Source: a virus. Taken from it: a stretch of DNA of 24,612 nucleotides. Made by a program: the position numbers and the translations under genes. This document shows positions 1 through 10,168 of the stretch, piece by piece. The stretch covers positions 1 to 24,612 of IMG/VR virus record IMGVR_UViG_3300020420_000057. One strand, written 5' to 3'. How positions within the stretch are numbered: position 1 is the stretch's first letter; each line of letters begins with the position of its first letter. Under the pieces are notes generated by a model. That model searched no databases. It saw only the letters and a program-made list of their open reading frames with translations, and was not told where the DNA came from.

Positions 1-715
1 CTACAGCGTTAATATTCGACGCATTCCCAGCAACACTACTTACATTCGATGAGATATTAGCGACAGTGGTTACATTTGATGAAATGCCAGATACTGTGGT
101 TATTGCATTGGTTGCTGAAGTGCCATCTTGAATATCGGCAAGCAAGCCAATATCAGATGTAATAGCTGCAATAGTAGAAACATCACCAATCTTAGGGCCA
201 GCTTCAGGCAGTCCTGTAGTAGTATTAAAGGCAAGAGTTGTGCCTTTTCGTGTATCAAGATTTGGCAAAGACAGGGTTGCAGCACTATCAGAATCAGCCA
301 GCTTCATTGTGCGACCGATTTTTGTTTCTAGCTCCTGCTCAATTGCAAATAACTTATCAAGCTCTGTATTCAGGGCCGTAATATTAAATGGGCCTGATGT
401 AGGAAAGTCTGTTGTTCGTGTAACCGGAATATCACGGAAGATTGTAAACTTTGTGGCTGCATTACTATATGTATCTCCAAGAGTTATATTCCCCCCGGAA
501 AAACCATCATCTATAGCAGTACCATTTACAGCAAATGTTCCCGTACCGGTGCCTCTTGTTAGGACTGTATCTGAACCAGCGGCACTGGTTACAATGACGT
601 TGATGTCATCGAGACTGAAGAAAGGGAAGTCAATAGTAAGAGTAGTCGAGTTTGCAGTCACCGCTTGGGTGTACTGTACTCGAGCATCACTATCGGCAAT
701 GGAAATCGTAGCCAT
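1..715 (-). CDS. Tail fibre protein, N-terminal part (cut by window edge)
   Basis: The reading frame starts at the ATG at 715 and stays open to position 1, so only the first 238 residues are seen. The N-terminus (MATISIADSDARVQYT, then TLTIDFPFFSLDDINVIV and FTIFRDIPVTRTTDFP) is the pattern of T7 gp17-type N-terminal domains that anchor a fibre to the short tail. From about residue 180 the protein turns into Ser/Asn/Val-rich repeats (ISSNVTTVANISSNVSSVAG), typical of a trimeric fibre shaft. The receptor-binding tip lies outside the window. A Shine-Dalgarno-like GAGAGG lies about 11 nt upstream of the start. The gene follows the largest ejection protein after a 40-nt gap that carries a near-palindrome also found upstream of the capsid gene. 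Family is fairly sure; host receptor unknown. Confidence 0.85.
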   Translation of the reverse strand, partial: MATISIADSDARVQYTQAVTANSTTLTIDFPFFSLDDINVIVTSAAGSDTVLTRGTGTGTFAVNGTAIDDGFSGGNITLGDTYSNAATKFTIFRDIPVTRTTDFPTSGPFNITALNTELDKLFAIEQELETKIGRTMKLADSDSAATLSLPNLDTRKGTTLAFNTTTGLPEAGPKIGDVSTIAAITSDIGLLADIQDGTSATNAITTVSGISSNVTTVANISSNVSSVAGNASNINAV

Positions 716-743
716 ATTTACTTATACCTCTCTGTCATTGCTG

Positions 744-756
744 TGTTAATTCACAT
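744..756. promoter_or_regulatory. Near-palindromic 13-mer, copy 1 (upstream of tail fibre)
   Basis: TGTTAATTCACAT on the plus strand (ATGTGAATTAACA on the minus strand) touches the stop codon of the ejection-protein gene and lies upstream of the tail-fibre gene. Its core fits the two-fold pattern TGTnAATTnACA. An identical 13-mer lies at 12470-12482, in the same position relative to the scaffold stop and upstream of the capsid gene. It could be an operator, part of a phage promoter or a processing site; function is unproven. Confidence 0.35.
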
Positions 757-3700
757 CACTGGCCGAACACACCATCGTAGATCGGATCTAGATAGAACAA
801 ATTGCCTGTTGGCATAGAAAATCTAAGGTCACTCATGGTTTGAGCATCTGCATTAAAGGTGACTACATCACCCAAAATGCTACCAACATTCATTATATTA
901 CTAGCTGCTGGACCAAACACAGCACCAGCTTTTGCGCCTTCTGGCATAACATATGATGGCTGATCTGTAAGAAATGGGCGCATTCCCAGCTTTTGGTCTG
1001 AGATCTTTTCTACAGCATTGTTGACATCCATTGCCCAACCAAGAATTCCAGACCTATCCACAGCATTGATTAGCTTCTGATCAAAGTCCTCTTCTTTTTC
1101 AATGCCGTACTGCACTCTTTTAATTTCATTAACAATCGCAGCCATTCCCACAATTAAGAAAGCACCTTGCCAGAAAGCCCCATCTTTTTCTTGCAAGCCA
1201 GCCGTAGCCATACGCACCATTGCACCCTGACCATATGACTTAAACTGTGTCATCAAAGAGCCAAACTCTGTAGATGTCCACAATGCACGATCACCGGCAC
1301 CCGGGGTAATGATGATCCTTTCTACATTCTGATTTAGAGCGTTTCTAAACTTCAAACGCATAGAAGCATCCCAAGCATCTGTGTTTGGCAGCCACTCTCC
1401 ATTTATCTGCTCACCATGTTGCTTAATCAGAGCCTTCATTCGACCAAAATCAGCTTGATCGATGCCATTCTTCAATAGCTTTTCTTTATCAGCAGCGCTT
1501 AGCTTGTTCCACGGCTTCATAATGGATTCAGTCATACGAAGCATGGTCACATTGCCAGCCATCTCTTTCAGAGCCTGATTCCACAGATTAAGACCATTGA
1601 AGAAGAAGAACATACCTGTTGCCTTGTTAAGGCCACGCTCCAGTCCATATCGAGACCCAAACAGGTCGCCAACATCAGACATTGCATGCGCCCTAAGACC
1701 AAGCGTGGCATCTACGCCAACAGCAGCCTTGCTTAACTCATCTTTTGACATCCTGCTGATGATTGCTGCTTGCTCATCAAATAGAGCCATAAAACCCTTG
1801 CGATAGGCATTGGATAGACCCTCTACCATGACAATGCGAGCAACATCAGGAACAGAGCTAACCATTGCGCTGCCCATGCCAGACAGAACATTAAATGACT
1901 TCATGACCCTTACAACACGGCTCGACAGTGCATGAGGGTCTTTTGATGCGCCATAAGTACCGCGGAGTCTATCTCTCAGGCCCCTGATGTCATTAATGTC
2001 ACGCTCCAATGCCCTAGCAAGTTCTGCCCTTGCTTCTGGACTGGGGGCCTCTTTCATGAGTTTTTTGTACTCATCGGCAACATCATCAAGAACAGACTGC
2101 ATATTTACATCGCCATAACGTCTGGCAATCTCAATATCCATACCCATTGTCTTAACGTGGTGACGCATCAGGATCTCGATATCGCTTTCGAGAAACTCCT
2201 CGATTAGCTCATCCTCGATCTCAAGTGTCCTTGCCTGCACACCACTGGCACGCTTTACCCAGTCAAGACTATCTGTTGCTCCCTCAAGATCCAGATAGGG
2301 ACGCTGGTGAGTAACAGTATCCAATACTTCATTGGCAAACTGCTTGGCTTCTTTTTTCCCCATGCGAAGCTGCGTCCTTGCATACTTCTCTATGATTGAG
2401 AGAAACCTCTCAGGATTCTCCATAATCTTATCTACACGATAGATCCTGGGTAGGTAGGAAGGTGCAGTATTTGGAGTAACGCCCTCCATCTGGAGCTTTG
2501 TTAGACGCTGCTCAAGCCTTGCTACTTCATCAAGATTACCGCCAGCCCTTGCCGCTGCAATACTGTCTTCTAGCTGTTTCTCAAAGAGCCTGACACTTTG
2601 TGCCTGATCCCTGATAAAGTTAAAGACATCACGGTATCCACGGGCAGCTTGAGTGACATACGAGCTTGCGGCGTCATTCATTTGGTCAGCATCACCACGA
2701 CGCATTGCCATGCCAATACGAGTGCGGAACTGAACTTCTGTAAGCTCTGTTGTGCCTCGAAAGGTATCGCTGAGATTCATCTTCATCATCTCAAATGCAC
2801 GGCGAGAGTCAGACTGAGGAATCGATCTGCCCCTATACGCAAGATACGCTTCATCACTGTGCCTGACAGAATCAAGCAGTCGTGAGAGATAGGTGGTTCT
2901 GAAAGTTGTCTCTACAGACTGATCCATAGCTTCTTGCTGACCACGAACCTTCTTCTGCATCATGCCGCCCACATCGACCATGCCTACAGCAAGACCACGA
3001 ACATATGGATTGGGGCTTTGCAGCATACGCAGCACAGGGTTCCACCCCAGCTTTTCGATGCCTATACCAGTAGCTTCTAATCCCTCTTGCTCAATTTGAG
3101 CGTAAGCCGCCTGCCTTGCTTTTTCAGGACTAACGCCAGCACCACCAGCACGATATATTTGGTTTGGAGGGGTGAGTGCAGTTGAGGTAGAAAGTCCTTT
3201 GCCGCCAAACTTGTAAGCCAATCCACCACCAACAAGACTAAGCATTGTGAGCGCAACAGCACTATGACTTGCGTCTCTTTGTGTATTCTGGCTATCCAAC
3301 AGCATCTGCTCCGGTGCCATCAAGGCATATGTGTAAGCAGTGCCGCCAACAAAACGCCTTGTCTTGTTAGCAACATTCAGCAGCTTCATTGGAACAAGAG
3401 GCGCTAAGCTAGTGGGCGTTGCAAGCCCAGCCATAAGTTGGGCGTTTTGAGAGTATGTACTAGCAAGAAGAAGGGCATCCTGTGCATCCTCTTCCATCTC
3501 ATCTGCCATTGCCATCGACTCTTCAGGGCTACCAGAAAATCTGAATCGCCAAAGCCCATCTGTGCCTCCCATCCTTCTTGCAAGCGCAGCATCTTGATGA
3601 GCATCATAACCATCAACTGCTTTGTAGTTTTCTGTTGTTAGCATCTTTGCAAGTGCGGGGGCAAAATTACCTTGATCAAATGCAGTTCCCCAAACATTCG

Positions 3701-4769
3701 AGAAAGACTCATCAAACACATAATAATCATATGCTTCGGGGTTAGTTAACTGAGAAGGAACTCTCTCTCCATACTTGCGATTCTGATCCCCGAAAACTAT
3801 GCCATAGCTGTTAGTCACTTCTTCTTGGGTTGGTAAGGAAGCATTAGCTTTTGTTTGAGGAGAGTCAGCAACAATGGGGGCTTGGTCGACCAAGACAGCA
3901 GAATCATCTGATATTTCTTCAGTTATAGGAAGTTCGACATCAGCAGCAGCAGGCTCTGTACCAGATATATCGAATTGCTCAATATCTTCAGGTGTGGTGG
4001 AAAGGGGGAAGTCTTCTTCCTCACCTAAGGGCCTACGCCTTGATTCTCTAATTTGAGACTGGACAAGATCAACAAGCTGCTCATTGGACATGTCCCTTGG
4101 GCTTACTTCTTGAGGGCCTGTTGGCGCAGAGCCAAGTCCACCCTCTTCACCAGAGATCATAGCTTCTTGTATGCCGTATTGAGTGTCTCTTGCTAACTCT
4201 CGTTCAAATTTTTTTTTTGCTGCGAGTTCTTCCTCGCTCAATCCACTAATAAAGTAATCTGCTTCAAGGTTTCGTCTTGTACTGTAGTTGTCCCCAAAGT
4301 TTCGCAGATTCTTTTCCGCTGCATTCCAATCATCTTTGGTTATCTGACGCCAAAAGTTAGGCGTTTGGCTCTCAAGATCTCCATACTGAAACGCAACAGA
4401 TGCAACGACAGTTGCCTTATGCTTAGGCAGATTATCAAAAGACTCACCTGTGGCTGCCTGCCATTTTGCTTTCAGCTTATCTGTAGCCTCTTTCTTAGAA
4501 AACTCATCAATTGTCTGGGCTTCAGCATCACTGATATTTAGATCTTTTGCTACCTCTTGAGCCTGCGCTCCCTTGATTCCAAGATAGGGCTTGAGCTTAT
4601 CAATGATGGCCTTTGGCAACCCTTTGAGATCAGCAAGGTTTCTTGCTCCTAGATCGAAGCCAGTAGCAATGGTAACGCCAGATTTAGACCCCTTTGCATC
4701 AGGAACGTATCCTGACAGGATACGAGATCCTTCACGCTCAGAGATAAAATTCCAATCGATATTGCTCAT
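756..4769 (-). CDS. Large internal virion (ejection) protein with N-terminal lysozyme-like domain
   Basis: A protein of 1337 aa. I choose the ATG at 4769, which overlaps the preceding stop as TAATG, over a TTG three codons upstream. The first ~170 residues resemble the T4-lysozyme/pesticin fold: EREG (Glu13), GYVPD, then SGVTIATGFDLG (Thr33, Asp39 as further candidate catalytic residues). This would cut peptidoglycan during DNA ejection, the role of the N-terminal enzyme of T7 gp16, although the domain type differs. Residues ~210-320 are acidic and low in complexity, probably a disordered linker. The rest is long and helical with hydrophobic stretches (SAVALTMLSLVGGGLAYKFGG near 500 and GAFLIVGMAAIV near 1250). 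The C-terminal FGSLMTQFKSYGQGAMVRMATAG segment resembles other podovirus ejection proteins. Its position after two other ejection proteins and before the fibre supports the role. Confidence 0.8.
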   Translation of the reverse strand: MSNIDWNFISEREGSRILSGYVPDAKGSKSGVTIATGFDLGARNLADLKGLPKAIIDKLKPYLGIKGAQAQEVAKDLNISDAEAQTIDEFSKKEATDKLKAKWQAATGESFDNLPKHKATVVASVAFQYGDLESQTPNFWRQITKDDWNAAEKNLRNFGDNYSTRRNLEADYFISGLSEEELAAKKKFERELARDTQYGIQEAMISGEEGGLGSAPTGPQEVSPRDMSNEQLVDLVQSQIRESRRRPLGEEEDFPLSTTPEDIEQFDISGTEPAAADVELPITEEISDDSAVLVDQAPIVADSPQTKANASLPTQEEVTNSYGIVFGDQNRKYGERVPSQLTNPEAYDYYVFDESFSNVWGTAFDQGNFAPALAKMLTTENYKAVDGYDAHQDAALARRMGGTDGLWRFRFSGSPEESMAMADEMEEDAQDALLLASTYSQNAQLMAGLATPTSLAPLVPMKLLNVANKTRRFVGGTAYTYALMAPEQMLLDSQNTQRDASHSAVALTMLSLVGGGLAYKFGGKGLSTSTALTPPNQIYRAGGAGVSPEKARQAAYAQIEQEGLEATGIGIEKLGWNPVLRMLQSPNPYVRGLAVGMVDVGGMMQKKVRGQQEAMDQSVETTFRTTYLSRLLDSVRHSDEAYLAYRGRSIPQSDSRRAFEMMKMNLSDTFRGTTELTEVQFRTRIGMAMRRGDADQMNDAASSYVTQAARGYRDVFNFIRDQAQSVRLFEKQLEDSIAAARAGGNLDEVARLEQRLTKLQMEGVTPNTAPSYLPRIYRVDKIMENPERFLSIIEKYARTQLRMGKKEAKQFANEVLDTVTHQRPYLDLEGATDSLDWVKRASGVQARTLEIEDELIEEFLESDIEILMRHHVKTMGMDIEIARRYGDVNMQSVLDDVADEYKKLMKEAPSPEARAELARALERDINDIRGLRDRLRGTYGASKDPHALSSRVVRVMKSFNVLSGMGSAMVSSVPDVARIVMVEGLSNAYRKGFMALFDEQAAIISRMSKDELSKAAVGVDATLGLRAHAMSDVGDLFGSRYGLERGLNKATGMFFFFNGLNLWNQALKEMAGNVTMLRMTESIMKPWNKLSAADKEKLLKNGIDQADFGRMKALIKQHGEQINGEWLPNTDAWDASMRLKFRNALNQNVERIIITPGAGDRALWTSTEFGSLMTQFKSYGQGAMVRMATAGLQEKDGAFWQGAFLIVGMAAIVNEIKRVQYGIEKEEDFDQKLINAVDRSGILGWAMDVNNAVEKISDQKLGMRPFLTDQPSYVMPEGAKAGAVFGPAASNIMNVGSILGDVVTFNADAQTMSDLRFSMPTGNLFYLDPIYDGVFGQ

Positions 4770-7700
4770 TAGCGCCAACCCAGTGATGTGATGCGATCAA
4801 GCATATAGAAAAATTCATCCTTTTCTTCTGGGCTTATTGGGTCTTGACCGATATCAGCCCTGAATGTGCTGTTATAAAGATTGAACAAAGCATCAAAACT
4901 CCGGTCACTTCTTGTGCTTTCAATTGAGTCAAAGCCAGATTGCAAAAGACTTTGATCCATAAGCCCATATGCAGACCAGAAGTTTTTCATTCTATCTGAC
5001 TTCAATGTATCAACAGATTTCAAGAAAGAATCATATGCTTCAGATCTTTTGAAGTCGTAGCTGTAGTCTTCTAGTAGAGGGATAACTTTGCCAGAAGTTG
5101 TTTTGAGCAGAACAGTATAAGATTGAGTTGCGCCATAATTTTCATTGGGAACATAAAATAAAGAAGGGTTACCAAGCCTAGAAGGGCCTCCTAATAAACC
5201 GCCACCAACCATAGGGGCTTCATCAACTCTTGCAATCTGCTCAGCAATTTTGGGGTTAATAATGCCGGGGGTTTTAAGAAACATATCCTTAATGTCTCTA
5301 TTTATGTCATCCATGCCAAGAGTGATACCAGCATTTCCAACTGTTGCCTGTGCGTTTGGAAGTATTGGATTGGTAACAAATTCAAGGTCACCAGTGTAGG
5401 CGTTAACTTGCGGACCAACCCTTGTTCCAATCTCACGAATTGTATCACGCATAGCTTCTGCAGGAACATACTGCGGGTATTTGAGCATCTTGCCGATGAA
5501 AAGGCTTTTCATAGCTGACTTGATGTAGGGATCAGACAGCATCATTCCTTCTACATTTCTAACCCCTGCACTGTTAGCCATCTGATATAGCATTTGATTA
5601 TCGGCATCAGTAATAAAGGGCTGAAGTAACTTAAAAAAACTTCTGGCTTCTATGGCTTCACCATAAGCATCCATAAATATGCTTTCGAGAGCTTCTGACT
5701 CTGACTTATCTGCATACTTGCTATTGGCAACAAGGCCAGAAGCATTACGATTCATATTACGATTAGCAGAAAACACATCTATCGCAAGCTCAGGACCAAC
5801 TCTTGATGAAGTTCTAAGAAATGCAACGGTATCTTCCGAAAAATTGCTATAGAATATACCCTCTACCTGACTGCTATCTATATCTCTAGAACTTCTGATA
5901 GCATCCATAGTTTGACCCATGACACGCATAGCCCTGTCCGCATTGCCAATATTTTTGGAAGCAGACTCAAATAAATCAATAGCACTAGGATGCAACAAAC
6001 CTTTTGATTGCACAGCAAATGCAGCAACATTGTCAGCACTTGCCATGAAGATATTCTCATCCTCAGACAAGAGGTCCATTGGAACAATTTCTCCTGTTTG
6101 AAGATTTCGAACTTTATCAAAACCCTTTACTTGAGAGAAAGCCTTCAGTTCTGTTGCGCTTGGCATAATGGTATTAAGAATTTTGCGTTCAGCAACACCA
6201 GCATCACGAGCCAGATCTACACGCTTCTTAAAATGACCAGCATATGTATTTACGTCTGTAATAAATGCATCCCTATCTGACCAGTAGCCACCCTTGCCAA
6301 TGATATTTTTTGACTCCAGCCCAGACATATACATCTCATTTAGATAGTAAGCTGGCGCTTTGGAATAGGAGCTAAGGTTAGGGTTAAGCTCCATAGAGAT
6401 CATAGACCCCTGAGCTTCGCTTTTTTCACCGGCAAAGAATGCCATCGCTTCATCAAATTTAGTCCCAGCTTCGAGAAGCAACTTATCACCGGTGTCACCT
6501 AGAAGCCCCATACCATGAAGCAGCTTAATATCACGCATGGCTTGCATTGCCATCGCAGGAGTTGTCAGAGTAGGGTTTTCAAAGATGGAAAGATGGTTGT
6601 CATATTCTGCTCGATAGCCCTTTAGCTGATCATCTCTCAGCTTTTTGGCATTCTGCTCTGTTTGTTGTGCAAGGCTAGTCCCAACACTAAACAGCGTAGC
6701 TTGTTGAGTCCCTTCTAGACCATGAATAGGAGAGGCGGGGTCAGCAAGCTCAGCAGTAATATCCAGACCATCAATAACAATTTTTCTGTAAAGATCATTA
6801 TAGATGCCTGACATGACTTCTTTTTGCGCCTGAGTCTCTGCTGTCTCAATAGCAGAGAGCGTCTGAACGCTTTGGGTCATAACTGCTCTGAGAGTTGCAG
6901 AGTCCACATCAGGATTTAGCTCGGCTTCTGCTACGGTGTCCTTAATAAGCCTGTAGGCTTCTGCTGCACCGCCAGAGTAGTAAGCACGCTCTACGCCTGA
7001 CTGAGAAACCTTTGCAGCAATCACAGTCGCCTGTGCATCCTGCATCTCATCAATGGTTACTGACGAAACCTCATTGGCTTCAAGGCCCATGATAATGTCA
7101 GCTTGCTCACCCAGGATCTCATTAATCCTATCCTGTAGGGCTTTTGCTTGAGCTGGATTGTTTGTCCCTTCGCTCTTTGCATAAAGGACGCCTAACTCTA
7201 TGGCGTTCTGATTGTAGGCTTTTGTTCCCTGATCTACTGCATAAGCAATCTCATCAGATCGTTGCTGAGCAAGAGCTTGGTTTTCTACTCTTGTAAATGC
7301 AGAAGCAACCTTTGGCGCAAGTGCTGTATAAATCTCATTATCGAGGTTATTGATGCCAGAAAGATATCCTTGTGCGCTAGATCTGATAGCGGCAGGATCA
7401 TTGGGGTTATCGATAAGAGCTTGTGCTGCTGCATTGTTAATATCATTTGCAGCAGCATTTACATAAGTCTGAACAGCGGCTTTACGATATGTGGCAAGTA
7501 TCTGCTTTTGATCAGACTCTGCAAATGTTTGACTAGCCTTTTCATAGTCAAAGTTTGTAAGGGGGACAAGATCACCCTTTTCATCGTAGACAACCCCAGC
7601 AGTCTTGCCATCAATTTCTGCCTGACGGATTAGCTGGTTAAACTCACGCTTACGGTCATCGAGACCAATACCATAAGCCAATTCACCAATCTGGTTATAG

Positions 7701-7789
7701 GATGCGGCAGCTTGCTTAAACCCACTGAAGTTAGGCAAGCCAGTAGGCTGAACAAGATTTGATCTTCCACCTGTTTTCTTAAAAGCCAT
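4769..7789 (-). CDS. Internal virion (ejection) protein, 1006 aa
   Basis: It starts at the ATG at 7789, overlapping the previous stop as TAATG, and its own stop overlaps the next start the same way. The sequence is alanine-rich and strongly helical (for example NAAANDINNAAAQALIDNP and repeated QQ/ETAETQAQKEV segments) with no signal peptide or clear membrane span. I see no catalytic motif. Position and size match T7 gp15, the middle ejection protein that forms part of the internal core and the trans-periplasmic channel. The role is inferred from synteny: small coiled-coil protein, ~1000-aa protein, then ~1340-aa protein with a hydrolase domain. Direct similarity to T7 gp15 is not obvious by eye. 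Confidence 0.7.
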   Translation of the reverse strand: MAFKKTGGRSNLVQPTGLPNFSGFKQAAASYNQIGELAYGIGLDDRKREFNQLIRQAEIDGKTAGVVYDEKGDLVPLTNFDYEKASQTFAESDQKQILATYRKAAVQTYVNAAANDINNAAAQALIDNPNDPAAIRSSAQGYLSGINNLDNEIYTALAPKVASAFTRVENQALAQQRSDEIAYAVDQGTKAYNQNAIELGVLYAKSEGTNNPAQAKALQDRINEILGEQADIIMGLEANEVSSVTIDEMQDAQATVIAAKVSQSGVERAYYSGGAAEAYRLIKDTVAEAELNPDVDSATLRAVMTQSVQTLSAIETAETQAQKEVMSGIYNDLYRKIVIDGLDITAELADPASPIHGLEGTQQATLFSVGTSLAQQTEQNAKKLRDDQLKGYRAEYDNHLSIFENPTLTTPAMAMQAMRDIKLLHGMGLLGDTGDKLLLEAGTKFDEAMAFFAGEKSEAQGSMISMELNPNLSSYSKAPAYYLNEMYMSGLESKNIIGKGGYWSDRDAFITDVNTYAGHFKKRVDLARDAGVAERKILNTIMPSATELKAFSQVKGFDKVRNLQTGEIVPMDLLSEDENIFMASADNVAAFAVQSKGLLHPSAIDLFESASKNIGNADRAMRVMGQTMDAIRSSRDIDSSQVEGIFYSNFSEDTVAFLRTSSRVGPELAIDVFSANRNMNRNASGLVANSKYADKSESEALESIFMDAYGEAIEARSFFKLLQPFITDADNQMLYQMANSAGVRNVEGMMLSDPYIKSAMKSLFIGKMLKYPQYVPAEAMRDTIREIGTRVGPQVNAYTGDLEFVTNPILPNAQATVGNAGITLGMDDINRDIKDMFLKTPGIINPKIAEQIARVDEAPMVGGGLLGGPSRLGNPSLFYVPNENYGATQSYTVLLKTTSGKVIPLLEDYSYDFKRSEAYDSFLKSVDTLKSDRMKNFWSAYGLMDQSLLQSGFDSIESTRSDRSFDALFNLYNSTFRADIGQDPISPEEKDEFFYMLDRITSLGWR

Positions 7790-8217
7790 TATGCAGTTCC
7801 TACACCCTGACCGATGCTGTAAGCACCACCAATGGTTTTAGCAAAGCCGCCAAGCTGTGCAGCACGCCCAGCAGCACGACTGCCAGCAGCACCCACCTCA
7901 TATCTGCGCCTGTTGGAAAGTCCCATCAGTCTGATAGAGGCAATGTCTTCTTTTGCTATTTTCTTCTCATCATCAGCCAATGCCAATACACTTGGGCTAG
8001 TTCCAATTGCAACGCCTTGAGCCGACATATTTGTGCCAAGAGATGCAAGCTGCAAACGTAAACGCCTATTACGCTCAACTTCTTGCTGAGCAGCCTGAAT
8101 TTTTGCCATTTCAGCTTGTTCTTCTTGCGCCTGTGCTTCTGCTTCATATGCTTGCTTTTGCATTTGAGCAGCTTGAAAGCTAAGTACAAGGCCAGCTACT
8201 TGCAGTCCCATACCCAT
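7789..8217 (-). CDS. Small internal virion protein, gp14-like
   Basis: A 142-aa protein. The N-terminus is hydrophobic (MGMGLQVAGLVLSFQAA), followed by a long Ala/Gln/Glu helix (residues ~15-65, AAQMQKQAYEAEAQAQEEQA) likely to form a coiled coil. The C-terminus is glycine- and alanine-rich (GGAYSIGQGVG). This layout and the position directly after the nozzle gene are those of T7 gp14-type ejection proteins, which insert in the outer membrane at infection. Both ends are TAATG overlaps (8217 and 7789), so translation is probably coupled to the nozzle and to the next ejection protein. Confidence 0.7.
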   Translation of the reverse strand: MGMGLQVAGLVLSFQAAQMQKQAYEAEAQAQEEQAEMAKIQAAQQEVERNRRLRLQLASLGTNMSAQGVAIGTSPSVLALADDEKKIAKEDIASIRLMGLSNRRRYEVGAAGSRAAGRAAQLGGFAKTIGGAYSIGQGVGTA

Positions 8218-10148
8218 TACAGTTCCACCTCCAATAACAAGCCATTTAGAGTTAGGGGTAAGGGCTGATCTTGAGTTATCGTAACCGTTCCTTCAGAAGA
8301 CCAGCCGAGAAGATAGATTTCTTTTCTCGTACTAATTGGCTGGGGATCAAGAGAAAAATCATCAGTCACTCTTCTGACAAGAACGCTAGTTCCCTTTGTT
8401 TTAACATCTAGTGTTTCATTAAGATCAAGAACAGCACGAACAATTCTACGCTTCTGACCGACAGATATTCCATCTTGTAATGTAAACTCAGGAGGTAGGG
8501 TAGTCATCGTTGGGGTATAATTAATACCAATCTCTACATTCGAAACAGCATCAGTTACAGTCAAAGCCCCAGATCCATTGGTTGTAAATGCACCAAGAGA
8601 AAAGTTACCAGACTTAACTACAACTTCAGTGTTGGGCAAATGACTTACTGTCCAATTTTTTGTTGGACTCCCATTGGTCAACTTTACCGCAGCATCAGCA
8701 TGAAAATCATTATCCAATAACTCAAGATGTGTCTTTGTAAGACTATTGATTGTCCTCTCTACAACAACGTAAATCTTTCTATTCACATTTACGACATTTT
8801 TGAAGCTACCAGCTGTTGTATATTCAGCCCAGCCTTGCAGCTGCTCTTTACGAATACTAACCATAACAGGCATTTTGCCAGCAGAGTTTACAGTATAGAG
8901 GTAAGCCTCCACCTGATCTGGTGCCTCTCTCTGAGAAACCATATCTGTTGGAGAGCCAATCAAATGCTGAGATAAAAGAGTCAGAGCGTCAGAATTGTAT
9001 GCTTGGCTTAAATCAGAATAGACAAATTCCCTCACAGCACCTTTGGATTTTGTAAGGAAAACAAGAGCGCCGTCAAACTCCACGGGAGATACAGATCCGC
9101 TGCCATAAGATGTTTGGCGCTTGATAGATATAGTGCTTGGTGTTAACGGCCTGTTTTCAGTTGTCGGAACAAATAGCTCAGCTTCCGACGTAAAAATCGA
9201 TAGATGACGAAACGACTCAATCGACTTGATTTCGGAGACTTGGTTCTCCGCAATCTGGACTTGGATTGATTCGTCATCAAGACCTGTCCCCACATCGAAA
9301 TTGAAAAACTCTCCTACCTTTGAAGCAAATAGATGGTTTGGAAGGTCTCTTGTACCTCCAAAAATTAGTCTTTGATCGTGAAAAGCAACACTTCTTGCAA
9401 AGCCCTTTTGACTAGAAAAAACCTGTTCTTTCCATGTGTCTCTGGCATTTGTATTAGCCACCGCACCACTGAATGTACCAGTAATCTGTGTTCCAGATGT
9501 AAACCCAGAAATAGTAATGTGGACTACGGTACCAGCCGAGTCTATGAACTCAATCTTGTCACCAACATCCTGAGCAGTAAAGACAGAAGAACTTGCAGTA
9601 AATGTCTGAGAGTTTGTATTCGTATTCTGAGGCGTAATCGTAATCGATGGCGCAGAGAATCTAAAATATGGCTGGAATGTTTTTCCATCAGCGGAATCAA
9701 ATTCAAAAGCAGCTCTGCTAAATGTATTTGCTGAAGTTCTTGTTAACTTCTGAACAGCCATGTCAGGATGAACGACAATCATCGTATCACCAGACTGGGC
9801 CACCTTTAGCTGACCAATCATTGATGTTGTCCAGGGACACGAAGTAATTGTCTGAACAATAGTAGTTGGGCTAGAAGCGTCAACTATCTCGATTTTGGTG
9901 TTAGAAAATAGAAGAATATAGGCTTCATCTTCATCGAAGACATATGCTTCAGCCTGATAAGTGGTATTGGTTAATGTTTGAAGATATCTAAGGCCACCCC
10001 TACGCCTAATACCTCCTTGTGAAAGAATGCGGTAGTTCTCAAGATCCTTTACGCCATTCTTATAGGCATTGGAATCAACCCTTGCCGTAAAGAGTGGTGT
10101 CAGCTCTCCTGAAGTAAAATTTGTATATAGCTGTCGAAGTAGTGCCAT
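8217..10148 (-). CDS. Tail tubular protein B / tail nozzle, gp12-like
   Basis: A 643-aa protein. The opening, LLRQLYTNFTSGELTPLFTARVDSNAYKNGVKDLENYRILSQGGIRRRGGLRYL, is the hallmark of podovirus nozzle proteins (SGEL.P...R.D...Y.NG...L.N....QGG..RR.G). The remainder is beta-rich with many Thr/Ser/Val stretches (TITPQNTNTNSQTFTASSSVF), consistent with the beta-propeller tube at the end of a short tail. The ATG at 10148 lies 20 nt after the adaptor stop, with AAGG upstream. It is followed without a gap by the ejection proteins, as in T7 (gp11, gp12, gp13-16). Confidence 0.85.
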   Translation of the reverse strand: MALLRQLYTNFTSGELTPLFTARVDSNAYKNGVKDLENYRILSQGGIRRRGGLRYLQTLTNTTYQAEAYVFDEDEAYILLFSNTKIEIVDASSPTTIVQTITSCPWTTSMIGQLKVAQSGDTMIVVHPDMAVQKLTRTSANTFSRAAFEFDSADGKTFQPYFRFSAPSITITPQNTNTNSQTFTASSSVFTAQDVGDKIEFIDSAGTVVHITISGFTSGTQITGTFSGAVANTNARDTWKEQVFSSQKGFARSVAFHDQRLIFGGTRDLPNHLFASKVGEFFNFDVGTGLDDESIQVQIAENQVSEIKSIESFRHLSIFTSEAELFVPTTENRPLTPSTISIKRQTSYGSGSVSPVEFDGALVFLTKSKGAVREFVYSDLSQAYNSDALTLLSQHLIGSPTDMVSQREAPDQVEAYLYTVNSAGKMPVMVSIRKEQLQGWAEYTTAGSFKNVVNVNRKIYVVVERTINSLTKTHLELLDNDFHADAAVKLTNGSPTKNWTVSHLPNTEVVVKSGNFSLGAFTTNGSGALTVTDAVSNVEIGINYTPTMTTLPPEFTLQDGISVGQKRRIVRAVLDLNETLDVKTKGTSVLVRRVTDDFSLDPQPISTRKEIYLLGWSSEGTVTITQDQPLPLTLNGLLLEVEL

Positions 10149-10168
10149 TCATTATGTGCCTTCAATAC

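Noticed and set aside
240-749. 169-aa frame on the plus strand
   Set aside because: It runs antisense to a clear tail-fibre N-terminal domain on the minus strand.
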